Shown here: positions 11,821 to 18,985 of the stretch, one piece after another
How positions within the stretch are numbered: the first letter of the stretch is position 1
Layout: each line of letters opens with the position of its first letter
Assembly: GCF_002872075.1 (NCBI RefSeq)
Contig: NZ_PGGU01000007.1
Location: forward strand, 62,001-126,000
Direction of reading: 5' to 3'
DNA from: Microbacterium aurantiacum
GTDB taxonomy: Bacteria > Actinomycetota > Actinomycetes > Actinomycetales > Microbacteriaceae
DNA length: 64,000 bases
Translations under genes and position numbers: made by a program
The notes under the pieces: model-generated
What the model was told of the DNA's origin: nothing
Databases searched by the model: none
The model's input: only the letters and a program-made list of their open reading frames with translations

Positions 11821-12026
11821 GTCGTCTCGCAGTGATCTGAGCTGGTGGCACGGGCGGATGCTGCTGCGAGGACGACCCTCGCGGACCGCGGTACCACCTC
11901 ACGTGCTGCGCCTGGAGACGCAACCACTCTCACTGCGGCGATGACGGGCCTGCCCCGCTCGGTTCTACTTGCAGTCGCCTGCGTTCTTCCGAGAGCTCCC
12001 CGGTGATGGCCGGATCAGTGCTTGTG
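11821..12026 (-). promoter_or_regulatory. T-box riboswitch controlling ileS (translational type)
   Basis: Reading the minus strand: a very short stem I region with CCGGCCATCACCGGGGAGC, in which ATC is the likely isoleucine specifier; then a GGAAGAAC block; then the T-box bulge sequence GGTGGTACCGCGG (11898-11886), which pairs with the tRNA acceptor end. Downstream, GTCGTCCTCGCAG (11876-11864) pairs with CTGCGAGACGAC (11832-11821), which touches the ileS ATG; with one bulge this is a 12-bp helix covering the ribosome entry site. There is no T-run terminator, so control should be at translation, as described for actinobacterial ileS T-boxes. Confidence 0.88.
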
Positions 12027-12031
12027 CTCTC

Positions 12032-12037
12032 ATTCTA
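12032..12037 (-). promoter_or_regulatory. -10 element of ileS T-box transcript
   Basis: TAGAAT on the minus strand, about 6 nt before the predicted start of the T-box leader. No clear -35 is visible. Confidence 0.5.
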
Positions 12038-12077
12038 CGCGCAGGCCGCGCCTACGGCATCCGCGATCTCTACCGTG

Positions 12078-12161
12078 CGCCAGCCTCGGCCAGATTCGCT
12101 TCCTTCGGCCACATTTCCGGAATCCGCCCGAGCGTGACGTACTTGGCCGAGCGAGACGTAC
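12078..12161. repeat. Palindromic repeat, copy A (downstream of DUF559 gene)
   Basis: An 84-bp element that starts 3 bp beyond the DUF559 stop codon. By hand alignment it shares about 63 of 84 positions, without gaps, with copy B at 13119-13202, in the same orientation. It begins CGCCAGCCTCGGCCA and ends near TTGGCCGAG; the outer arms CTCGGCCA and TGGCCGAG are complementary, so it can fold. Confidence 0.7.
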
Positions 12162-12164
12162 AGC

Positions 12165-13007
12165 TCATGCGGCACGGTGCAGCCCCTGCGCCACCGCACG
12201 CATGATCAGGTCCTGCACCATCGCCCACTCGAATATCATCTGCGTGTACGACACTCGGATTACGTGATACCCCATGAGTTTCAGTTCGGCATCGTGGCGG
12301 ATGTCCTCGGTTCGCTGTGCCCCGACGTGATGCGCGCCGTCGATCTGCAGTACGAGCCGATCCCCGATCAGCGCATCGACGCGGTGGCCGGCGATCCAGA
12401 TCTGCACCCGGATCGGCACCCGCAGCCATCGCAATCGGTCCCGCAGATAGGTCTCCAGCCCCGCATCCGCGAACGGCATTGCATGCTCCAGAATGCGGCG
12501 GGCCGCCGGCCTCCACATGAATCCCTGCAGCGACTCGAGATTCACAAGCGACTTGTTGAGTGCCGATTCCCACGTCGCGAGCGCCTGTTCGAACGGTTCG
12601 CACTCGGCGATATACGCGAGGACATTCTCGATCGGGTCGACGAGCGCATCGGGATGGCGTGGGACGATCGGGCTTCCCCAGTGGATCTTCGCCTGCAACC
12701 GACGCCCGCTCGCGGCGTTCGGGGACAGCGCGACGTGCGGCTGACCAGTCGCATCATGCAGCCAGAGCCCAAGGCGCTGCGCCTGGGTCTGGCATGTGAT
12801 CACCACCCCATGACGCGCCGCACCGACCAGCACAGCGTCCGCTGCTCTCAACGCCAGCCACCCGCGGCGAGGGCGAACGAGCGCGCCGCTCGCGACCGCG
12901 GCGTCCACGGTTCTACGTGTGAAGCCTTGCTTGTTGATGAGAGCGGCGCGCACGACCCCGCCCAGGTCCATGATCAGCGCAATCAGCTCATCGAGGCTCC
13001 TTCGCAT
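12165..13007 (-). CDS. DUF559 / AbiEi-antitoxin-like domain protein
   Basis: A 280-aa protein. Residues 1-75 look like the winged-helix N-terminal domain of AbiEi-type antitoxins (LIALIMDLGGVVRAALI, RRTVDAAVASGALVRPRRGW). The C-terminal part resembles DUF559, a Vsr/restriction-endonuclease-like fold: VDALIGDRLVLQIDGAHHVG, DIRHDAELKLMGYHVIRV. The usual Glu before the DG motif is Gln here (LQIDG), so nuclease activity is doubtful. No toxin-like partner is adjacent. Two related palindromic repeats bracket the gene. The start at 13007 is favoured by CAAACT 6 nt upstream; an in-frame ATG at 13058 would add 17 residues. Confidence 0.75.
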   Translation of the reverse strand: MRRSLDELIALIMDLGGVVRAALINKQGFTRRTVDAAVASGALVRPRRGWLALRAADAVLVGAARHGVVITCQTQAQRLGLWLHDATGQPHVALSPNAASGRRLQAKIHWGSPIVPRHPDALVDPIENVLAYIAECEPFEQALATWESALNKSLVNLESLQGFMWRPAARRILEHAMPFADAGLETYLRDRLRWLRVPIRVQIWIAGHRVDALIGDRLVLQIDGAHHVGAQRTEDIRHDAELKLMGYHVIRVSYTQMIFEWAMVQDLIMRAVAQGLHRAA

Positions 13008-13118
13008 CGCGCCAGTTTGCGCCGGTCGCCATCCCTCGGTGGCGCGCAACTTCAGCATCCGTGGACAACTCGACAGATTCGGGACCTGTGCAGGAACAAT
13101 CGCGGGCGTCTTCGCTTA

Positions 13119-13202
13119 CGCCAGCCTCGGCCAAGTGCGCTTGCATCGGCCCTATTCCCGAGATCCGGCCGAGGGAAGCGCATTTGGCCGAGTGAGGTGT
13201 AT
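13119..13202. repeat. Palindromic repeat, copy B (upstream of DUF559 gene)
   Basis: The more symmetrical partner of copy A. The arms CTCGGCCAAGTGCGCTT and AAGCGCATTTGGCCGAG form a 17-bp inverted repeat with one mismatch (G-U in RNA), enclosing a second GGCC-rich inner pair. It lies between the DUF559 gene and the divergent pentapeptide-like gene, where either promoter could sit. Confidence 0.75.
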
Positions 13203-13234
13203 GGGTGCGACCTCCCCGTGTCCGCGCCACCGCC

Positions 13235-13240
13235 TACGCT
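13235..13240 (+). promoter_or_regulatory. -10 element of leaderless pentapeptide-like gene
   Basis: TACGCT ends 6 nt before the ATG at 13247. Confidence 0.4.
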
Positions 13241-13246
13241 CGAGGG

Positions 13247-13897
13247 ATGGCCCGCTCCCCCGAATCCCCCGTCGCGCCGCGCGTCACCGCACCCGACCTC
13301 CCGGAGGATCTCGCACCGGCGGCCCCCTCGCGCCGGGCCGATCTGCTGGCCGCCCGCCTCGAACTCGGGGGCTCCGCCGATCTCGCCTACGCGACGCTCG
13401 AGCAGTGCGTGATCACGGCGGATGCCGACACCGTCGACCTCACCGGTGCCACGATCCTCGATGTCGCGATGACAGATATGAGAGTCGCGTCCCTCAAGCT
13501 CCGTGACGCCGGGATCCGCCGCCTTCGAATCACCGGCGGCCGCATCGGCACCCTCGACCTCAGCGGCGCCCGCATCGCTGAGCTAGAACTGCGCGACGTG
13601 CGCATCGACTACCTGAACCTCGGGGCGGCGCGAGCCGAGGATGTCGAGGTCATCGGATGCAGCATCCGCGCGCTCGACATGCCCCAGGCCGAACTCACCC
13701 GCGTGCGCTTCGCGAGTACGCGCAGCGACGAGGTCGACCCGCGCGGCATGCGTGCCAGCCACGTCGATCTGCGCGGACTGGACGCCCTCGCCTACCTCGA
13801 CGCGAACAGCCTGCGCGGAACCACGCTCACCGAGTTCCAGGTGCAGCAGCTCGCGCCCGTCATCGCGGCCGGGCTCGGCATTCAGATCAAGGGCTGA
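13247..13897 (+). CDS. Pentapeptide-repeat-like protein
   Basis: A 216-aa protein. From about residue 55 the sequence follows a five-residue rhythm (ADTVDLTGATILDVAMTDMR, then LKLRD, LRITG, LDLSG, LELRD, LNLGA, VDLRG), the pattern of a right-handed quadrilateral beta-helix. There is no signal peptide or membrane segment, so it should be cytoplasmic. Members of the family include gyrase-protecting DNA mimics, but most have no known role and I cannot assign one here. The ATG at 13247 is chosen because TACGCT precedes it by 6 nt. It converges on the ABC transporter operon with 12 bp between stops. Confidence 0.7.
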   Translation: MARSPESPVAPRVTAPDLPEDLAPAAPSRRADLLAARLELGGSADLAYATLEQCVITADADTVDLTGATILDVAMTDMRVASLKLRDAGIRRLRITGGRIGTLDLSGARIAELELRDVRIDYLNLGAARAEDVEVIGCSIRALDMPQAELTRVRFASTRSDEVDPRGMRASHVDLRGLDALAYLDANSLRGTTLTEFQVQQLAPVIAAGLGIQIKG

Positions 13898-13909
13898 CAG
13901 GCAGGGAAT

Positions 13910-15406
13910 TCACGGCACGACGCTCGCCGCGAGCAGTTCTCGAGTGAACGGATGCTGCGGCGCTCTGAAGACCTCGTCGGTGCGGCCCTGCTCCACGATC
14001 CGCCCGTCCTGCATCACGAGCACATCGTCCGCGACTGCGGCGATCACGTCGAGGTCATGCGAGACGAAGATCATCGTGAGCCCGCGGTCGAGCTGCAGCT
14101 GTCGCAGCAGCTGCAGGATCCGCTCGCGCACCGAGGGGTCGAGCGCCGACACCGGCTCATCGAGCACGAGAACGTCCGGATCGGCGGCCAGGGCACGAGC
14201 GATCGCGGCGCGCTGACGCTGGCCGCCGGAGAGAGCGGCGGGCCGCCGACCGGCGAGGGCGGCATCCAGGCCCACCTCTGCGAGGAGCTCGGTCACCCGC
14301 GACGACCGCTGAGAGCGCGGCACTTTGCCTGCGGCGAGCGCTTCGTGCAGTGACCGGCCGATCGTCCACCGCGGATCGAAAGCGCCGAGCGGGTTCTGGT
14401 GCACGAGCTGCACCCGGTGCGCGCCGTTCCAGCGCAGCTCACCGGCGTCGGGATGCTCAACTCCGACGAGCATCCGAGACAGCGTCGTCTTTCCGGAGCC
14501 GGACTCCCCGACGATCCCCAGCGTCCGCCCGCGACCCGCCACAAAGCTCGCTTCGGTCACCGCCGGCATCCGCCCGAAGGATTTCGACACCCGCTCCGAT
14601 GTGAGCACCGGCTCGCCGGCACCGTCGACGGTCCCCCGCGGTTCGTGCATCGTCGCCGCGATGAGCTGCCGCGTGTACTCGTGCTGCGGGGCCTGGAGCA
14701 CCTGCTCGACTGCGCCGGCCTCGACCACCCGGCCGTTCCGCATGACCAGCACCCGATCGGCGATCCTGCGCACGGCCGCGAAGTCGTGGCTGATGAACAC
14801 CACCGCAGTGCCCTCATCCGCGATTCCTCGCAGCAGATCCAGGATGCGGGCCTGCACGGTCGCGTCGAGTGCTGTGGTCGGCTCATCCGCGACGACTACA
14901 GCGGGAGCGCCCGCAAGCGCCGAGGCGATGAGGGCGCGCTGACGCAGGCCCCCGGACAGCTCGTGCGAGTACTGCCCGACTCGCCGCGCCGCGTCCGGCA
15001 TCACCACCGCGTCGAGCAGCTCGAGAACCCGACCGCGCCGCTGAGCCGCCGTGAGACGTCGATGTATCTCCAAAGGTTCGGCGATCTCTGCGCCGATGGT
15101 GCGGAGCGGGTCGAGTGAGACCAGAGCATCCTGCGACACGAGCGCGATCCGCTGCCCGCGCAGCCGCCGCCACTCCCGCTCTCCGTATCTCCGCGCATCG
15201 ACGCCGTCGACGTCGAGGGTCGCGGCGGTGACCCGTGCCACGCTCGGAGCCAGGCCCAGCAGAGCCGACGCCGTCAGCGACTTGCCGGCACCCGACTCCC
15301 CGACGATCGCCACGCACTCCCCCGGACCCACTGTGAAGGAGACGGCATCCACCACTCTGGCGCCACCGATCGTCACGGAGAGGTCGCTGACCTCGAGCGC
15401 ACTCAC
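13910..15406 (-). CDS. Dipeptide/oligopeptide ABC transporter, fused double ATPase
   Basis: A 498-aa protein made of two complete nucleotide-binding domains in one chain. First: Walker A GESGAGKS, signature LSGGLRQRALIASAL, Walker B VVVADEPTTALD. Second: Walker A GESGSGKTT, signature LSGGQRQRAAIARAL, Walker B VLVLDEPVSALD. It corresponds to DppD plus DppF or OppD plus OppF joined. The oligopeptide-binding C-terminal region typical of OppD/F is short in both halves. The GTG start overlaps the permease stop (GTGA). A longer frame upstream runs inside the permease gene and was not used. Confidence 0.92.
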   Translation of the reverse strand: MSALEVSDLSVTIGGARVVDAVSFTVGPGECVAIVGESGAGKSLTASALLGLAPSVARVTAATLDVDGVDARRYGEREWRRLRGQRIALVSQDALVSLDPLRTIGAEIAEPLEIHRRLTAAQRRGRVLELLDAVVMPDAARRVGQYSHELSGGLRQRALIASALAGAPAVVVADEPTTALDATVQARILDLLRGIADEGTAVVFISHDFAAVRRIADRVLVMRNGRVVEAGAVEQVLQAPQHEYTRQLIAATMHEPRGTVDGAGEPVLTSERVSKSFGRMPAVTEASFVAGRGRTLGIVGESGSGKTTLSRMLVGVEHPDAGELRWNGAHRVQLVHQNPLGAFDPRWTIGRSLHEALAAGKVPRSQRSSRVTELLAEVGLDAALAGRRPAALSGGQRQRAAIARALAADPDVLVLDEPVSALDPSVRERILQLLRQLQLDRGLTMIFVSHDLDVIAAVADDVLVMQDGRIVEQGRTDEVFRAPQHPFTRELLAASVVP

Positions 15407-16215
15407 GAGCCCCTCCCCTCCGCACGGGCCCGCAGCAACCGTCCGACGATCGTCGCCGATACGACCGTGAGCGTGATCGCCGCACCGGGGAAGACCGAGA
15501 TCCACCACGCCTGCCCGAGGACGTTGCGTCCACCGGCGAGCATGAGTCCCCATTCCGGCGATGGTTCGGCCGGGCCGAGACCGAGGAAGCTGAGCCCGGC
15601 AGCGGCGAGGATGCTGGACCCGATGCCGATCGTCGCGAGGACGCTCAGTGACCCCAGCACACCGGGCACAACATGCCGGAGGAACGCGCGTCCCGGGGGC
15701 ACACCGAGGATTCGAGCAGCTTCGACATGCTCAGCGACGGCGAGCGTCCGCGTCTGCACGCGGCCCATGCGCACATACACAGGCACGGCGGCGAGCGTGA
15801 CGGCGATCGCGACGTTCACCGGGCCGGGCCCGAGCACGGCGACGACGATCAGTGCAACGAGGAACTCCGGAAAGGCGAGGAGCACATCGGTGATGCGCAT
15901 CGCCACGATGTCGACAGGACGGGGCGCGATGCCCGCCAGGGTGCCGAACAGCAGGCCGAGGGCGAGGGCGAGTCCGGTCGCGAGCAGACCGATGCCGACC
16001 GACCTGCCGGCCCCGTGCACGACCCGCGAGAAGACGTCGCGACCGCTCTGGTCGGTGCCGAAGGGGTGCACGGCGCTCGGCGCCTGCAAAGCGCCGCGCA
16101 CATCCGTCCGCAGCGGATCCTGCGCGGCGATCAGGTCGGGCGCCAGCGCCGCAACGGCGATCACCGCGAGGACCAGCACGGCTGTGCCGAGAAGGATGCG
16201 ACGGCCGATGCTCAT
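15403..16215 (-). CDS. ABC transporter permease (DppC/OppC type)
   Basis: A 270-aa inner-membrane permease with about six hydrophobic segments. The N-terminal HPFGTDQSGRDVFSRVVHGA is the signature of DppC-type subunits, and the EAARILGVPPGRAFLRHVVP stretch is the loop that contacts the ATPase. It overlaps its neighbours on both sides by 4 bp (ATGA upstream, GTGA downstream), so the operon is tightly coupled. Confidence 0.93.
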   Translation of the reverse strand: MSIGRRILLGTAVLVLAVIAVAALAPDLIAAQDPLRTDVRGALQAPSAVHPFGTDQSGRDVFSRVVHGAGRSVGIGLLATGLALALGLLFGTLAGIAPRPVDIVAMRITDVLLAFPEFLVALIVVAVLGPGPVNVAIAVTLAAVPVYVRMGRVQTRTLAVAEHVEAARILGVPPGRAFLRHVVPGVLGSLSVLATIGIGSSILAAAGLSFLGLGPAEPSPEWGLMLAGGRNVLGQAWWISVFPGAAITLTVVSATIVGRLLRARAEGRGS

Positions 16216-17159
16216 GCCGGGATCCTCCTGTCCGAGGTTCTCGCGGTTGCCCGCATCCGAGGATCGAGCAGCGGATGCACGAGTTCGACGGCGAGATTCA
16301 CGACGACGAATGTGAACGCGCTGAGCAGGATGATGCCGCTGAGCACCGGGAGGTCGCGGTCGGTGATCGCCGACAGCGTCACCCTGCCGAGACCCGGGCG
16401 CGCGAAGACCGTCTCCACGAGCACGGCACCGCCGAGCAGCGAGCCGACGAGGTAGGCGGTCAGCGTGAGCGCGCCGGCGGCACCGTGCCGCAGCGTGTGG
16501 CGCAGGGTGAGCCGCACGTGCCCCGCGCCGCGCGCGCGGACGGTCGTCGCGAAGGGCTGGCGCTCAGCGGACTCGATGCCGTCCCGCAGCACCTGTCCGA
16601 GCAGGGCGGCCACCGGTAGCGCCAGCGTCACCGCCGGAAGCACGATCGTCGCCGGGTTGCGCGTGCCGGAGACCGGGAACCACCCGAGGCCGAACGCGAA
16701 GACACTCAGCAGCACGAGGCCGATCCAGAACACCGGCGATGAGAGGAGGACGAGCTCGATTCCCGCGACGACCCCGCGTGAGACGGCACCGCGGGCGAGA
16801 AGCGCTGCCGCCAGAGCGAGCAGCGCGCCGATCAGCAGCGCCAGTGCGGTCAGCTGCAGGGTCGCACCGAGTTGCCGGCCGATCACCTCCGCAACCGGCA
16901 TCCGCAACTGATATGACTCGCCCAGGTCACCGCGCAGCAGCTGCCCCAGGTACGAGACATACTGCTCGAACGGCGGCCGGTCGAGCCCCAGCTCCGCTCG
17001 GATGCCGTCCTTGACCGCTTCGCTCACCTGGGCCTGGGGCCCGAGCATGACGTCGACCGGGTCACCGGGGATCACCCGGAACGCCAGGAAGGCGAGCGTC
17101 GCCGCTCCCCACAGCACGACGACGAGGGATGCCGCGTGCCCGACGATCCTTCTGATCAT
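16212..17159 (-). CDS. ABC transporter permease (DppB/OppB type)
   Basis: A 315-aa permease of the DppB type: the N-terminal transmembrane segment, FRVIPGDPVDVMLGPQA and LGLDRPPFEQYVSYLGQLLR are characteristic, and RARGAGHVRLTLRHTLRHG is the ATPase-coupling region. I chose the ATG at 17159 (MIRRIVGHAAS) over the GTG at 17174 because CAGGAG lies 6 nt upstream of it. It is the second gene of the operon, 43 bp after the binding protein. Confidence 0.92.
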   Translation of the reverse strand: MIRRIVGHAASLVVVLWGAATLAFLAFRVIPGDPVDVMLGPQAQVSEAVKDGIRAELGLDRPPFEQYVSYLGQLLRGDLGESYQLRMPVAEVIGRQLGATLQLTALALLIGALLALAAALLARGAVSRGVVAGIELVLLSSPVFWIGLVLLSVFAFGLGWFPVSGTRNPATIVLPAVTLALPVAALLGQVLRDGIESAERQPFATTVRARGAGHVRLTLRHTLRHGAAGALTLTAYLVGSLLGGAVLVETVFARPGLGRVTLSAITDRDLPVLSGIILLSAFTFVVVNLAVELVHPLLDPRMRATARTSDRRIPA

Positions 17160-17202
17160 TGCGCTCCTGACCACGGCATCGTATCGCTGATGCCGCGCCG
17201 GG

Positions 17203-18816
17203 TCACTCGACGGTCACGCCGAAGAAGAGCGGCCGCCCGTAGAAGTCGAACTGCAGGCCGGAGATGCGCTCCCCGACCGCCGTGATGGCGGACGGCACGT
17301 ACAGCGGCACGATCGCGACGTGCTCGGCGTTCCATTCCTGCAGCTCGGCGTAGACGTCCGCGCGTGCGTCGGCATCGATCGTCGCGACGCCCTTCTCGAG
17401 CAGCTCGTCGACAGCAGGGTCGGTGACCTGCGAGGCGTTCTGGAACCCCTCGCTGTGCAGGTGGTTGCGCAGCAGATCGGCGTCGACGCCGGAGAAGCTC
17501 CAGTCCGTGAGGTCGAAGGTCTTCGGTCCGTACTGCTCGTTGTAGGCGCCCGGCTCGAGCTCTTCGCGCGTGATCTCGAAGCCGACCTCCTTCAGGTCGG
17601 ACTGGATGGCGTTCGCCAGCGCGGCACGGTCGTCGGGAATAGGCGTCCAGGCGATCCAGCGCGCGGACAACCGCTGGCCGTCCTTGATGCGGATGCCGTC
17701 GGCACCGCGCTGCGTCCAGCCGGCCTCGTCGAGCAGGGCGTTCGCGAGTTCACGGTCCATCGGCCACGAGCCCTCGAGCGATGCGTCGTAGCCCGGCGTC
17801 GTCGGCCCGAGGATGCTCCACGCACGCGGGTACTCGCCGAAGAAGATCTCCTCGACGGACGCGTCGATGTCGATCGCACGGGAGAACGCCTGGCGCACCT
17901 TCTCGTCTGCGAACACGCCGTGCTTCTCGTTGAGGTACAGCGAGTAGGGAAGACCCGGCTCTTCGACGGCCTCGACCGTCACGTCGTCGCCGAGAGTGGA
18001 GACCAGGTTCGGCGGGATCTGGCCGACGAGGTCGGCCTCTCCGGAGCTGACGACGCCCGCGCGCACCGATGGCTCAGGGAGGATCTCCACGCGCAGCGTC
18101 TCGAATCCCGGCTTCTCGGTGCCTTCGGGTGCCCATTCGTAGTCGGCGTTCGCCGTGTAGACGATCTCCTGCTCCGGCGTGTACTCGGTGAGTTCGAACG
18201 GGCCTGTTCCGACCGTGATCCCGGGGCCGCCGACCTTCAGCTCGCCGGCGGAATCGGCGAGCACCTTCGGCGAGTAGAAGCCGAGCTGTGCGGTGCTCGC
18301 TGCCTGGAGGAACGGCGCGTAGGGCCGGGAGAAGCGCACCGTCACGGTGTGCTCGTCGACGACGTCGGTCCCCGCGTAGAACTCGCCGCCGAGCATGCTC
18401 GCGGCCTGCGCGGACTCCGTCTCTGGGTCGATGATCCGATCGAAGTTCGCCTTCACCGCTGCGGCGTCGAACGGTTCCCCGTCGTGGAACGTCACATCGT
18501 CGCGGAGCGTGAACGTGTACTCCGTGCTGTCGTCGGAGACGGTCCACTCCGTCGCCAGCCAGGGGGCGAAGGAGCCGTCGGGCTTCTGGAAGACCAGAGA
18601 ATCGAGCACCGCCCGCTGCACGGCCGCGGAGATGTCGAGCTGGCTGGTCTGCGGGTCCATGTGGCCGGATGCCAGCAGGCTGCCGTCGACGCCCCAGACG
18701 ACCTCGCCGCCACCCTCCTCGGTCGAACCAGGTGCGGCGCAGGCGCTCAACGCGAGTGCGGCGGCGGCGGACACCGCGAAGAAGGGCAGGAGGCGACGCC
18801 GGAGCGAGATGCGCAT
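17203..18816 (-). CDS. Peptide-binding lipoprotein of ABC transporter (SBP family 5)
   Basis: A 537-aa extracellular solute-binding lipoprotein. A basic N-terminus (MRISLRRRLLP), hydrophobic core and lipobox LSAC, with the lipidated Cys near residue 25, are visible. Family 5 motifs follow: LATEWTVSDDSTEYTFTLRD, VTFHDGEPFDAAAVKANFDR, GTGPFELTEY. The start at 18816 is preceded by GAGG, 7 nt away. It opens a complete ABC operon whose ligand is probably a peptide or similar small molecule; family 5 also includes nickel and opine binders. Confidence 0.92.
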   Translation of the reverse strand: MRISLRRRLLPFFAVSAAAALALSACAAPGSTEEGGGEVVWGVDGSLLASGHMDPQTSQLDISAAVQRAVLDSLVFQKPDGSFAPWLATEWTVSDDSTEYTFTLRDDVTFHDGEPFDAAAVKANFDRIIDPETESAQAASMLGGEFYAGTDVVDEHTVTVRFSRPYAPFLQAASTAQLGFYSPKVLADSAGELKVGGPGITVGTGPFELTEYTPEQEIVYTANADYEWAPEGTEKPGFETLRVEILPEPSVRAGVVSSGEADLVGQIPPNLVSTLGDDVTVEAVEEPGLPYSLYLNEKHGVFADEKVRQAFSRAIDIDASVEEIFFGEYPRAWSILGPTTPGYDASLEGSWPMDRELANALLDEAGWTQRGADGIRIKDGQRLSARWIAWTPIPDDRAALANAIQSDLKEVGFEITREELEPGAYNEQYGPKTFDLTDWSFSGVDADLLRNHLHSEGFQNASQVTDPAVDELLEKGVATIDADARADVYAELQEWNAEHVAIVPLYVPSAITAVGERISGLQFDFYGRPLFFGVTVE

Positions 18817-18852
18817 GAAAGTCCTCGGGAAGATGCGATGGGGTGACATCTC

Positions 18853-18858
18853 AGTCTA
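18853..18858 (-). promoter_or_regulatory. -10 element upstream of the peptide ABC operon
   Basis: TAGACT on the minus strand, about 37 nt before the binding-protein start. No convincing -35. Confidence 0.35.
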
Positions 18859-18915
18859 CGGCCGCTTCTTGGACGGGGTCGATTTACGCCTCATCCCGCG
18901 CCCTCGGCGCTCCGT

Positions 18916-18921
18916 TAGACT
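18916..18921 (+). promoter_or_regulatory. -10 element upstream of valS
   Basis: TAGACT, placing a start near 18928 and a leader of about 58 nt. No T-box sequence is found in the leader. Confidence 0.4.
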
Positions 18922-18985
18922 GAACGCACAACCCACACTCAGGCACGCTCACACAGTGCCGCATACATCGCTCGAGGAGACCTCC

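Noticed and set aside
18395-18985. N-terminal extension of the valS frame
   Set aside because: The extra 197 codons are antisense to the peptide-binding lipoprotein; the ATG at 18986 has a good ribosome site and fits the family.
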